NCBI GenBank assembly: GCA_004352715.1 | Contig: SCFE01000050.1 | Location: 2,160,488 to 2,224,487 of the forward strand | Source of the DNA: Hofstenia miamia | Taxonomy: Eukaryota > Xenacoelomorpha > Acoela | Length of the DNA: 64,000 nt | Reading direction: 5' to 3' | Shown: positions 46,165 to 56,697 of the stretch, piece by piece | Numbering within the stretch: position 1 is the first letter of the stretch | Layout of the letters: each line of letters begins with the position of its first letter | Translations under genes and position numbers: made by a program | Notes under the pieces: generated by a model | Databases searched by the model: none | What the model was told of the DNA's origin: nothing | What the model saw: only the letters and a program-made list of their open reading frames with translations

Positions 46165-48419
46165 TAGAGGTTGATGGTAAACTGAACCAAAACTGAAACC
46201 GCAGTTTTCACACAGACCAAAACTGAACCAACTCATTTTCACTAGCACGGTTTCAAACAGTTTTTAATGACTGCTAATTAGTAGCTGTGTAATACTTCCG
46301 CTCCACTGGCTGAAATTGCAACACCACGCCACAAGTGTATGTGCGAATTAGTAGCGCACATGCAAGTATTCTACTTGGCCAAAAACTAGTTGACGCCACT
46401 TGTTGGTGCGGTCAATCAAGCTTTAACATTCAGTTACGAAATGCCTGCTGAGAGGAGTCTTATCTGTGGATACTTCTCCAAGACAGAGGATTCATGCTGA
46501 AATACATGCAATATGTGTTATAAACCAGTGAAAGCAGAAAGTGGGAGTACGGGCAATATTCAGAGACATCTTAAGGTAAAAATTCGCATTTCTTAAACAA
46601 TGATTTAACCTTGGTTTCTGCTATAATTTTGCAAACTTTAGGAGCACCATCCTGTTTATGGAGAAAAAATCAGTGAAAATAAGAAACCATAAGCCCAAAA
46701 ACTTACTAATCAGTTCTAGATTACTAGTTTCGCGGCTCCAATCATTCAATATGATTTGAATAATGTCAAAGAAAAAACCATTTCACAGCAAATTTCGCTC
46801 ATGATAATAGACTCATACCTGCCTTATCTCTTCATTAACCAGCCTACATTTCGAAATCTTCTGAAAACACTGGATTCGTGGTATAATTTGCCATCAGAAA
46901 TTTGCACCTCAGCTTGTGAAAAAGTGCAACACAGCATTGGAGAAGAAAATTTATGAAGACAGCAACCATTTTGCTCTGACATTTGACTTTTGGAAATCAG
47001 TTTCCAAGGAAAATCGATTGGAGGTGACAATCAGCTACATTGGGAAGAAGTTCTACTTGAACACGTTTTGCATTGGGTGTTCTACTTTTCAATGAGATTG
47101 GATCATACTGGATTAAACATTGCCAATGAAGTTTCCAAACTCTTGTCTTCTATGGGTCTGGACATAATTCAGTGTGACGGGGCGATCACTGACAATGCCG
47201 CAAACATGATCAGAGCAGCTAATGTAGGACACTTCAGTAACATACCATGTGTGGCAGATGCAATCCAACTGGTGATTGGAGATTCTTTTGAGGCTGATGA
47301 ATTAGTGAAAATCGCGACAGCAAGAAGAAGCAAGACAATAGTAAGTTTCATAAACAAAAGTGATGTAGCATATTGCAAATTTCATGCACTGCAGCAAGCA
47401 AACAATCCTGAGAAGTTAGTGGAAATGCCCGTGAGCATCAAAGAACATTGAGGAACTACTTTGCGTCTCCGGAAAGCTGAGATCAAATACCGCAATGAAA
47501 TCAATACTCTATTGTCAGACAAAGAGAAAATGAAATGAAGCGAAAACCCACCAAACGCCCATCCATTTGCAGAGTGACAAGTGATGGAAGAAGCTATTTC
47601 ATTGCTCAAGCCCTTAGAAGAAGCCACAGAGGTATTTTGTGGCAGCACATATGTGACAATTAGCTTAGTATTCCCAGTTCTCCAGGAAGTCAAGGCAAGT
47701 TTGGAATCTGTCACCATTGACTCACTACAACACTTCAAGACGTTTTTTCTGGCAAGATTCAACAAGCACTTCTGGGATTTGGAAAACAATCCACTCTATT
47801 TAGTGAGCACAATGCTGAATCCTTGGTAAAAATCCATGCTATTTAATGAAGAGCAGGTGCAGAAAGCAAAGGAAATCATCACAGAGGAGCTTGGAGAAAT
47901 CCTAGATACCACAAAAATTCCATGTGATGATCATCAGCCCATTCCAGCAAAGAATTACAAGTCTGAAATAGTTAAATCACTGGCTGGGAAACTGACAAAA
48001 TCCAGCGAACCAACAAATCTAACAGAATTTGAGACATACTTATCTATGGAACCTCTAGGACCACAAGGGGATGTTTTGTACCGGTGGAGACTTTCTGCTG
48101 CCAATCTGCCAAAGCTCTCACTACTGGCGAAAAAGTGGTTGGCAATTCAGGCAACAAATGTTTCATCAGAACGCATGGGTTCAATTGGATTGAACACCAT
48201 CACCAAGAAGCAATGCAGTTTTTCTGGTGTCAATGCTTCTTCTCTCATTAAGACTAAGAAAAACTTAAAATTAATCTTGTAAAACCATAAGAAAATATAG
48301 CTTCGAAATTACATTTGTTCATTACAGAACAAAACTGAAACCAAAGCGAAACCGCCGTTTTTGCCCCAAAACTGATCTGAACTGAACCAAAGTTAAAATT
48401 TCAAAACCATTAACCTCTA
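46165..48419 (+). mobile_element. hAT DNA transposon with TIRs and 8-bp TSD
   Basis: Flanked by the perfect 8-bp duplication TCTGGGAT (46157-46164 and 48420-48427), the hAT hallmark. The ends are inverted: TAGAGGTTGATGGT on the left, TAGAGGTTAATGGT on the right read inwards. Subterminal regions on both sides repeat AAACTGAACCA/GAACCAAA words, probable transposase-binding sites. The 2255-bp body encodes a broken transposase. The intact target duplication and empty-site reconstruction point to a single clean insertion. Confidence 0.92.
46441..48282 (+). pseudogene. hAT transposase, frameshifted, with BED finger and one intron
   Basis: It starts MPAERSLICGYFSKTED. After a stop at 46497 comes a BED zinc finger (CNMCYKPVKAESGSTGNIQR, then HLK) that ends at a 66-bp intron (46576-46641, AAG|GTAAAA...TTTAG) and resumes EHHPVYGEK. 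Then: ISLMIIDSYLPYLFINQPTF; LTFDFWKSVSKENRLEVTIS (first catalytic D region); CDGAITDNAANMIRAANVGH (second D); IPCVADAIQLVIGDSF (the usual C-AH motif degraded). The C-terminal dimerisation block reads YRWRLSAANLPKLSLLAKKW and LAIQATNVSSERMGSIGLN, near the normal WW...SSERxFS motif. At least four stops or frameshifts make it inactive. Confidence 0.85.
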
Positions 48420-48427
48420 TCTGGGAT

Positions 48428-48620
48428 GTATGTGGTTGGCAAATATGCAGAAACTACAGATGGTGAGTTTTTAGAAGCGAACAATTTTCATAGTGCATCA
48501 ATTCGCCCCAGCCACACAATTGAAAGTGAACTTTTAAGCGATTTGAAATATAGTAGCCCCATTTCAAATAAAAGTGATGGAGTTATCTTGCGAATAGTTG
48601 TAGGATCAAGAGTTTAAATA
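48428..48620 (+). pseudogene. Unidentified coding-like fragment, right of the hAT insertion
   Basis: It reads MYVVGKYAETTDGEFLEANN, FHSASIRPSHTIESELL and SDLKYSSPISNKSDGVILRI, then VVGSRV and a stop. It lies directly after the hAT target duplication and probably continues the fragment ending NEFWD at 46164. Joining the two empty-site halves leaves them one base out of register, so a frameshift also existed. Family unknown. Confidence 0.3.
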
Positions 48621-49174
48621 CATTAAAAAACTTTTCTAATTGATGTTTGTTTATTAAATTGTTTTTCCTTTTTTATGGAATGTAACTAATTTTATATACT
48701 GTTACTTAATATTCAATGTTGCAATTATATTTTAAAGTAAATGCAATTTAAGAGAAAATGAAACTTATACATTCAAAAAATATTTGTATTGGAATCCTTG
48801 AACTTTGTTCTAGAATACTTTGAATTGTGATTTTGAAAATAGTCATTACTTTTGCTTACTTTGATAACTAATTGGTATTTAATTGACTGTTACTGCAAAA
48901 TAGTGTGGAAAGTTTAATTGTTTTACTGAATTCAAGGAAACGCAATACAACAACACCATTACTAAGTTGCAAGATGTTTTATTGAGACAAACGAACTGTG
49001 AAATATTTATGAAGTACATAGAATTTTTACTGCATTCATTCCCAGTAATATGTTAAAAAATCAAATTTAGTAGTGGGGCATCAAAATAAACAATTGATAT
49101 ATTTAGTTCATTTATTAGTATAAAGAGTATAAAAACCTAGTATTTGATCATCGATTTCAAAAATTCAAATTGCA
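48621..49174. other. Noncoding stretch
   Basis: AT-rich. It includes the third partial copy of the TTTAGTTCATTTATTAG phrase at 49101-49136. No gene seen. Confidence 0.35.
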
Positions 49175-49420
49175 ATTAATAGAGGCCTGTGGAGACCGAT
49201 CTGCGAGGTAAAACCAACAAGCAAGTGTTGGACAATACTGGCCCATTTTCGCCTAGTCACATTTAAGAGAAAGTTTGTGTTCAAGTCTTTGAAATTTGTG
49301 AGATTACAAATTTCAACAGACACCTTAAAGGTAATTTTATATTTAAATTATTCAATTTTTCTTTCAAAAATTTATTATTATATGCATCGTAGTTAAATTA
49401 CATGAATTTTACTGTTTATA
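49175..49420 (+). pseudogene. BED-type zinc-finger exon relic, copy 1
   Basis: It matches 51090-51330 in order: TTGGACAATA...GCCCA, AAGAGAAAGTTTGTGTTC, TTTGTGAGA, GACACCTTAAAG, then TAATTTTATATTTAA. One frame reads VFEICEITNFNRHLK and then a GTAATTTT donor, similar to the BED-finger exon end of the hAT element at 46165 (GNIQRHLK followed by GTAAAA). It is probably the 5' exon of another hAT family. Confidence 0.4.
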
Positions 49421-49425
49421 ATATA

Positions 49426-49747
49426 CAGTACAAGCCAAAAGTTTGGGAACAGTTTACATCATACTGGCCACACATTCGACGACCAAGAAACCAAAGCTTC
49501 AACACACATTACATGTAACAAACTGTCCACTCAACACCTTCTGTAATGGTTTGGAGTGCTATAACTGCAAATGGGTGTGCTGCTCTGCATTTTCTTATTC
49601 AATGAGAGTCACAGCCAAGGCCTACCTCAAAATAATTCAGGAGAAAGTTCCCATGTTTATGCAGCTTAGCGAAACATCTGTACTACAACAAGATGGTGCT
49701 CCTTGCCACAGTGCCAAAGTTGTGAAACAGTGGACTGCATCAGAAGA
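49426..49747 (+). pseudogene. Tc1/mariner transposon fragment (5' TIR and DDE part)
   Basis: It begins TA|CAGTACAAGCCAAAAGTTTG, the classic Tc1-type terminal sequence. About 100 bp later the transposase catalytic half appears: STPSVMVWSAITANG (with a stop shortly after), then AYLKIIQEKVPMFMQL and VLQQDGAPCHSAKVVKQW. The last is the second catalytic aspartate block (FQQDGAPCHxA). The N-terminal DNA-binding region is deleted, a frameshift is present, and the assembly gap cuts off the final part and the 3' TIR. Confidence 0.85.
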
Positions 49748-50349
49748 NNNNNNNNNNNNNNNNNNNNNNNNNNNNNNNNNNNNNNNNNNNNNNNNNNNNN
49801 NNNNNNNNNNNNNNNNNNNNNNNNNNNNNNNNNNNNNNNNNNNNNNNNNNNNNNNNNNNNNNNNNNNNNNNNNNNNNNNNNNNNNNNNNNNNNNNNNNNN
49901 NNNNNNNNNNNNNNNNNNNNNNNNNNNNNNNNNNNNNNNNNNNNNNNNNNNNNNNNNNNNNNNNNNNNNNNNNNNNNNNNNNNNNNNNNNNNNNNNNNNN
50001 NNNNNNNNNNNNNNNNNNNNNNNNNNNNNNNNNNNNNNNNNNNNNNNNNNNNNNNNNNNNNNNNNNNNNNNNNNNNNNNNNNNNNNNNNNNNNNNNNNNN
50101 NNNNNNNNNNNNNNNNNNNNNNNNNNNNNNNNNNNNNNNNNNNNNNNNNNNNNNNNNNNNNNNNNNNNNNNNNNNNNNNNNNNNNNNNNNNNNNNNNNNN
50201 NNNNNNNNNNNNNNNNNNNNNNNNNNNNNNNNNNNNNNNNNNNNNNNNNNNNNNNNNNNNNNNNNNNNNNNNNNNNNNNNNNNNNNNNNNNNNNNNNNNN
50301 NNNNNNNNNNNNNNNNNNNNNNNNNNNNNNNNNNNNNNNNNNNNNNNNN
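49748..50349. other. Assembly gap (N), 602 bp
   Basis: Gap inside the Tc1 element. The right edge is an (AT)n tract (50350-50388), a likely cause of assembly failure. Confidence 0.95.
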
Positions 50350-50388
50350 ATATATATATATATATATATAAAATATATATAAGTGGTG

Positions 50389-51089
50389 TTTGTGAAACTT
50401 ACAAAACCTTTTTTCATTGTCTGCAATATGTTAACAATCAACTTTTTATCTTATGAAGAGGATTCGAGAATGGCTCTCAGCTTCAAGATAATAAGCATAC
50501 GCACATTAAAGTCAAATGTTTATGATTATGTCACAGAATCTGAACCAGAAGTGGCGTTAAGGCAAAGAATAACTGCAATACTGTTACATATCAAGCAATC
50601 GGCTAATGTTAGCACTACAAAATTTATCAACAGAACCAAGGCAAAGTGGAGATGGTTTATCATCGAATGTTGCTTTTTAAGTACGTAGTTGCTTTATAAA
50701 GATATTTATCATAATTACCATTATGCTCTATTTAATAATGCTAAATTTAGTTGTCTTTATTGTAATGAAATCTTTATCATTTTTACAACAAAGGACGAAC
50801 AAACTAAGCATTGGAATAGATTCTTTTTTAATAACAAAAACGAATCTATTTTCCGAAAAACAACACTAATAAAAGCTATTTTTAACAAAGTCGCAGTTAG
50901 GCGGAGCAGCTATTGTGCCTACAAATTCTTGTTTTGTAGCATCAAGAAACAAAATTCGAAGATATAACAATCTGCAATTAGGTGCCGACTTCAACTTTTT
51001 AGTGGGGATTTCAGCAGCTCTCAAATCAAATTATATGGGATTCAATTAATGGATGCATGTCCAGGCACTATCTGTGGTGACCAATATGC
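50389..51089 (+). other. Unassigned stretch with two open frames
   Basis: Frames at 50383-50688 (with ESEPEVALRQRITAILLHIK) and 50689-50967 are open but show no family I recognise. The Tc1 3' TIR is not found here. Probably transposon-derived or chance. Confidence 0.25.
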
Positions 51090-51330
51090 GTTACCATGCT
51101 GTCTTTGTATTTCAAAACATGCAACGAATTGTTGGCCAATAATTGCCCAGTTTCGATTAGTTGAATTAAAGAGGAAGTTTTTTTTCAGTCAGTAACATTT
51201 GCGAGAACACTCAATTCGTCTGACACCTTAAAATAATTTTATTTTTTAATTGTGCCATATTATTTTCAAAATGTTATTAATAATGTATCGTACTTAAACT
51301 ATATGAATCTTATTGCTTAGTGACCATTTT
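51090..51330 (+). pseudogene. BED-type zinc-finger exon relic, copy 2
   Basis: A diverged copy of 49175-49420: TTGGCCAATAATTGCCCAG, AAAGAGGAAGTTT, TTTGCGAGA, GACACCTTAAA and a following ATAATTTTATTTTTTAA. The reading SNICENTQF then HLK recalls the finger but has a stop. The two copies flank the Tc1 fragment and gap. Confidence 0.35.
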
Positions 51331-51484
51331 CACAATATTTTCTAAAGCAAGATTGAATTCATAATGCATGTAAATATTATTATAGAATATTTAATGTTTA
51401 GTAATTTAGTAAAGACATTTTCTCTAGTTTGTGGATAAATAATTTTAAATCCATTAGTAATAGAGAATTTAAAAGGAATGCATC

Positions 51485-52775
51485 ATTATGTAACAATGGG
51501 GTCATTAGCGACCCCAACATAACATTATATAAATATTTTGAGTTACTTTGACTTTCTGTAGCCACATACATATATGTTCGCTAATAAAATTAAATTTGAT
51601 TAAAATTTTATATCAACTAACAAGAGCAGACATTATAGATAGTTGAAATACCTATAACATTAGTTTATATGTTGCTATCTAAAATAAGTTGGTGCAGCTG
51701 CCTGTCATCACTACTTTATGTTTGGGTAGACAATTGATGTCCCTTTACATGATGCATGCATTACAGTGCATATTAGGTATTGCTTATGTACTTACTTATT
51801 CTCATTAGCTCCCTTTCATCCATAATTATATTGTTCAAAACTAGAGCTGTACTAATATTAGCAATAGTAATCACGTTGATTCAGTGTGTACTACATACTT
51901 AATTATATTATTATTTTATGGCTAAGTGGGGTGCGGCTGAGCTAGCTCTATATAGAATACTTAATGAGAGTGGTGATGAGCTTAGAGGGAATTCAGAAGA
52001 CGTGGAGGAAGTGTCCCACATGAATGATGAAGACGACGACGTACTTTTGCATGACGAAGACGCCGTCGAAAGTGATAAGTATTGAGAACCTACAGAGGAA
52101 TTTGCTTTTTTTAATACAGCAAATCAGCTTACTTCAAAGGATGGCAAGTTATTGAGAAAAATTCCTCGTCTGGAACCACGAGGTAGCTCTGGAGGTGTAA
52201 ACATCATCAGAAAAACTGCTGGACCGACACGTCATGCCATGAAACATGCAAACACCTCTATATAGGCTTCCTTCTGCTTTTCAAAAATGAGATTTTTTGA
52301 CATTATTACATAATGCCTACATAGGACTCATATTACTGGCAAGAGGCTATAAAGCAAAATCAGAGCCAGAGATCATCTCTGGAACAGGAAAAGTGACCGC
52401 CCACTCTTCGTGAATTACATAAAACAAAACAGATTTCAGGTGCTGGCATGTGTCCTTCAGTATTGATATGGCAGAACGAGACAATGGGACAAGATGGGGC
52501 CAATTTGTAATATAAATACAACTAGCTTCCCTTTACTGCAACGACTACAAAGTTGGTGGACAGGCCTGTATCGATGAGCAGTTAATATTGTTAGAGGTCA
52601 CTGCCCATTTCAAGTTTATATTTCATCAAAATCTGCAAAATTTGGAATGAATGTATATGGATGTTGTGACGTGAACTCTGCATACATCTCAAACTTCGAA
52701 CCCTACACAGGTGAACATGGACGTAGTTTTGAAGTGGAGAGACATCTAGAGTTTTCTTGTGGATAACTCAGCATC
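51485..52775 (+). pseudogene. piggyBac-family transposase relic
   Basis: A subterminal palindrome TGGGGTCATTAGCGACCCCA (about 51497-51516), of the kind found near piggyBac ends, is followed by an acidic N-terminus (about 51918-52084: WGAAELALYRILNESGDELR and DDDVLLHDEDAVESDKY). In broken frames come GPTRHAMKHANTS, ARGYKAKSEP and, near 52570-52740, DEQL then RGHCPFQVYISSKSAKFGMN and YGCCDVNSAYISNFEPYTGE. The last two are the catalytic D region (DEQLxxFRGRCPFxxYxPxKPxKxGxK) and the second D region (CDxxSxY) of piggyBac transposases. Stops and shifts make it inactive. A C-terminal cysteine-rich finger is not found. Confidence 0.75.
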
Positions 52776-52901
52776 TTTCTGGTAATCTTATTGAGACTTT
52801 ACAATAGTAAACATTGGGAAATAATATATAAAACCTGAATAACAAACTTTGGGTCACTCCATGGTATTTAACGTAATTATTTTTCACGGTAATTAGAAGG
52901 T

Positions 52902-53253
52902 TAAAATAATAAGTGCTAAGTTGAAAATATCTGAATGAATGAATTTACTTTACAAATGAAGTAATATACAATTATTACTTATTTCTTAAAAAATAGAAAC
53001 AAAGGATCAACTACATTCCTTTAGCCGAAATGATGTAGCAATAGTTTGTTTCCCGTATTAAGACCCACAGAAATGCAATTGGCAAAAACATTGGGCAAAG
53101 CATTTTTAATTTCATAAACTATCTTTAAATGTTTGAAACAAAAACCACTGNTAAAATAATAAGTGCTAAGTTGAAAATATCTGAATGAATGAATTTACTT
53201 TACAAATGAAGTAATATACAATTATTACTGATTTCTTAAAAAATAGAAACAAA
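52902..53253. repeat. Suspect contig join with duplicated ends (N at 53151)
   Basis: About 100 bp (52902-53003) recurs at 53152-53253 right after the N. Between them 53004-53150 is a near-perfect copy of 58664-58808 (one or two differences), joined at a short shared AAGGATCAAC. This pattern fits a chimeric contig end followed by an overlapping contig. Confidence 0.7.
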
Positions 53254-53296
53254 GAAACTAGAATACTGTACAACAGGCCACCTTCGGTCTATTTTA

Positions 53297-53560
53297 AGCC
53301 CATGCTACATGAACAACTTTTGTCGCCAATTTTTGTTGGCCAACGAAAATCGTTCGTGTAGCACCTCTCTTCCACGACTAAAATCGGGAGTAATTATCTA
53401 GACTAAAGTTGTTCGTTCGATCCAACTAAAGTTGGCGACAAAAGTTGTCCGTTCGGTCAAACAAAAATTCGACAATAAAAATTGCTCGTGTAGCACCCCT
53501 TCTGCCAACTTTAGTCGTGAATTAATTAAATGACAAAAGTTGTTCGTGTGGCAGGGTGCT
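53297..53560. mobile_element. MITE family A, copy 1
   Basis: The left end is AGCCCATGCTACATGAACAA, then CTTTTGTCGCCAA. The right end read inwards is AGCACCCTGCCACACGAACA, then ACTTTTGTC. Internal subterminal repeats of GTTCGTGTAGCACC and AAAGTTGGCGACAAA occur in both orientations. Noncoding. The related copy is at 55132-55305. Confidence 0.65.
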
Positions 53561-54181
53561 CCGACCAACTTCTTTGTCGGAGAAATAATTCTCCAACTTT
53601 CTAATAATTATTACTTTCAAAGATAAATAAACAATTTTACGCTATAATTTCAATATTTTCAGAGTTCATTTCGAACTGTAATATATACAATTAGCTAGGT
53701 TTATAGAATTAATAATAATGATTTGTACATTTTTATGTTAAAATAAACACATATCACCATGTAGGCAATTCTTTTGTATACTTGCGTATCAGCATAAGTT
53801 AAAACAATTAAATAATCAAAAAGAATCCTTTGTAATAAACAAAAACATTTGAACATAAAATAGTGATTCGATTGGGAAGTCTATCACAGCGTAGCTTTGC
53901 GAACTCAAGTATTGTTTAAACAGTGCAGGCAATTATAATGTTTGGTTTAATTTCAAAGTATACAGCATAATTCTTATTTTATCATTCGTGCACAGTGATA
54001 ATCTGCTCTCCAATGAAAATACGCATCCTTGCAGGTTACATACCCTTCTGTAGGCCGCGATAGCTCAATAACAATCGTATTTTATTGTGATCTCATTAAT
54101 TTAGATAGTTTTTAGAGGGATGAATATGTGCAAGCAGTATGAGGATGTTATTACATGTTTATATATATATATATATATATA
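53561..54181. other. Noncoding intron stretch
   Basis: AT-rich, ending in an (AT)n run at 54157-54181 that abuts the gap. No gene seen. Confidence 0.35.
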
Positions 54182-54721
54182 NNNNNNNNNNNNNNNNNNN
54201 NNNNNNNNNNNNNNNNNNNNNNNNNNNNNNNNNNNNNNNNNNNNNNNNNNNNNNNNNNNNNNNNNNNNNNNNNNNNNNNNNNNNNNNNNNNNNNNNNNNN
54301 NNNNNNNNNNNNNNNNNNNNNNNNNNNNNNNNNNNNNNNNNNNNNNNNNNNNNNNNNNNNNNNNNNNNNNNNNNNNNNNNNNNNNNNNNNNNNNNNNNNN
54401 NNNNNNNNNNNNNNNNNNNNNNNNNNNNNNNNNNNNNNNNNNNNNNNNNNNNNNNNNNNNNNNNNNNNNNNNNNNNNNNNNNNNNNNNNNNNNNNNNNNN
54501 NNNNNNNNNNNNNNNNNNNNNNNNNNNNNNNNNNNNNNNNNNNNNNNNNNNNNNNNNNNNNNNNNNNNNNNNNNNNNNNNNNNNNNNNNNNNNNNNNNNN
54601 NNNNNNNNNNNNNNNNNNNNNNNNNNNNNNNNNNNNNNNNNNNNNNNNNNNNNNNNNNNNNNNNNNNNNNNNNNNNNNNNNNNNNNNNNNNNNNNNNNNN
54701 NNNNNNNNNNNNNNNNNNNNN
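54182..54721. other. Assembly gap (N), 540 bp
   Basis: The gap is preceded directly by an (AT)n microsatellite. Content unknown. Confidence 0.95.
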
Positions 54722-55131
54722 TGAATTTTGCTTTAAAAAGATCTTCATGTGACCACACTGTTGACATCTCTATGCTTTAGTCAAATGCGCGCTATGATTA
54801 TGCAATTTGCCATTATGACGATCACTCATTTAGGAATATTAACAAGCACATTTCATCAGGCGCGGTTTAATAGTATTAAGAAAATACGAATACAGATATT
54901 GAAACAATATTGTTTCATAATAAAGATATTAAAAATAACGTAAAATAGCTTGTTGCTGCTGCATATTCCAAAAATTTAATATTGAAAAATATTATATTTT
55001 AGTTCAACTGTTATGTTAAATGAGCAATATTAATATTTCTTATTTTAAATATTTCTGCATATTCGGAATTCTTGTAATTCTTTCTTAAATATTTTATAAT
55101 GAAGTAACAGAAATAATAAAAAGTTGTTGTA
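54722..55131. other. Noncoding intron stretch
   Basis: Short AT-rich DNA between the gap and MITE copy 2. Open frame 54749-54943 lacks any recognisable domain. Confidence 0.3.
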
Positions 55132-55305
55132 ACACTATGCTACACTAACAACTTTTATCAACAATTTTTGTCGCCAACTAAAATCGTTCGTGTAGCACCC
55201 CTCCCCAATTTTCGTCTGAAACTAATTAAATGACTAAAGTTGTTCGTGTAGCATACCAAATTAACAACAAAAGTTGGCGATAAAAGTTGTTCGTGAGCAT
55301 GGGCT
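55132..55305. mobile_element. MITE family A, copy 2
   Basis: The left end is ACACTATGCTACACTAACAA, then CTTTTATC. The right end read inwards is AGCCCATGCTCACGAACAAC, then TTTTATCGCCAAC. It shares the internal GTTCGTGTAGCACCCC repeats with copy 1. The outermost ends of copies 1 and 2 (53297 and 55305) also match each other and are bordered by TTA on both sides, so a single larger element spanning both cannot be excluded. Confidence 0.65.
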
Positions 55306-55815
55306 TTACAATAATGAGCATGCAATCAACTTCATTTCTCAAAAAAATTAAATTTATACATGAAATATCTAATAAAGAATGGGTTTTTCTTAACATTCAT
55401 TTAAATAATTATATTTTATTATTGAATATACAAAACCTACTTCGAACAGGCCTATTGTAAATGTGTATTCAAACCATCGCCTTATAACAAAGAAGCCCAT
55501 TTTGAAAAGTCGAATTACAAACTTTGCTCAAATTTCGAGACACTAGTCGATTCGTCTCTGCTTGCCTGAACTTTATTAAATCATTATTAATTAATGGAAA
55601 TTAATCTATAAATGTCTTAATGAAACGTAGGTGACTTAATCATCAAATCATATCCGTTTATTTCAGATAGAAAAGACATCAAATTCAAAAATGCTGTTAA
55701 ACTAATTCACCATCGAAGCATTATTATTAAAATCAAGGAAAGAATCGTTTGACAATCAATGAAAAACTTTAAAAAACATTCTACGCGTTCTTACAATTTT
55801 AAAGGACAATTTTAA
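55306..55815. other. Noncoding intron stretch
   Basis: AT-rich DNA with no recognised gene or repeat end. Confidence 0.3.
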
Positions 55816-55997
55816 GGGGTGCCACACGATTAGTCTTTTGACTAGTAAAAAAAACTTTTTTGGTTATAGTCAAAAGACTGAGCGTGTGCCAAACCCCAAA
55901 AAGTCACTTTTGCGGTTTACGATTAGTCAAATTTTGAAATAGAAATTGTTCTATTTGAAAATGACTATTAGTCAAAAGACTAACCGTGTGGCACCCC
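55816..55997. mobile_element. MITE family B, complete copy
   Basis: A 182-bp element with inverted ends GGGGTGCCACACGATTAGTC and, read inwards from the right, GGGGTGCCACACGGTTAGTC. The interior is built of short TTTTGACTA/TAGTCAAAA units, so most of it can fold on itself. No coding sequence and no clear target duplication. Confidence 0.8.
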
Positions 55998-56463
55998 CGA
56001 AATTTAACTTATTGTAATTTTGAAAGAAAATGGGAATTTTGATTTTAAATAACTTTGCGCTTTCATCTTAAATGTCACTAATAAACAATATAATAATTAA
56101 GATCGTGGACATTAAGATAGGCGCAAACAAACAACTTGTCCAAATTGCTTTAGCATGTTTTTAAACCCAATTCCATTGGAGAGAGAGAGCTGTTTCAAAG
56201 GTTAGTTGATTGCTTAGCTATTTTGAATTTTCTAAAAAGATTGCAATCTGCTAATTGGGTTAAATGTTTACATAATTCTTTACATATGCGCTTGTTTATT
56301 AGTGATCAATTAACTATTCAATACGCATTCATGAGCGTAGAGTATGGGGCCTATTTAATACATCATCCGAAATGTTCTCCCGTCACCTACAGTTGAAATC
56401 TAATTATAGCGACTCCAATTAGTAATTTTTGTACATGTATATGCAATGCAATTTACACAGAAA
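55998..56463. other. Noncoding intron stretch
   Basis: Nothing recognised between the two copies of MITE family B. Confidence 0.3.
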
Positions 56464-56581
56464 CCTCTTTTGACTATTAGTCAAAATATTTGACTATTAG
56501 TCAATTTTTTTGACTAATAGACATAAGAATGCAAAACCGCAATTTTGAATATAGTCAGAAGACTAACCGTGTGGCACCCCC
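56464..56581. mobile_element. MITE family B, partial copy
   Basis: It holds TTTTGACTATTAGTCAAAAT and related TAGTCAA repeats, then GCAAAACCGCAATTTTGA, and the intact right end AGACTAACCGTGTGGCACCC. The left terminal GGGGTGCC is missing. Confidence 0.7.
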
Positions 56582-56587
56582 TTTAAT

Positions 56588-56697
56588 CTATATATATATA
56601 TATATATATATGTTCTCAAAAATTCCGGACAAAGCGACTCTCAGGGTGATTTTTCGCTTAGACAAAGCGACTCTGGCCCCTGGCACATTGAAAAATT
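56588..56697. repeat. (AT)n and AGACAAAGCGACTC repeats before gap
   Basis: After a TA microsatellite (56588-56611) the word GACAAAGCGACTCT occurs twice (near 56629 and 56661). The same word occurs three times in the same orientation after the gap, at 57296-57350, again next to (AT)n. The gap therefore probably lies in a minisatellite or a TIR-rich element. Confidence 0.6.

Noticed and set aside
46824-47789. Minus-strand open frames over the hAT transposase
   Set aside because: The plus strand carries the recognisable BED and hAT blocks; the minus frames have no family features.
49101-49136. LTR-like direct repeats bounding 45.4-49.1 kb
   Set aside because: The shared phrase is only about 35 bp, has no TG...CA ends and encloses no retroviral domains, so an LTR element is not supported.
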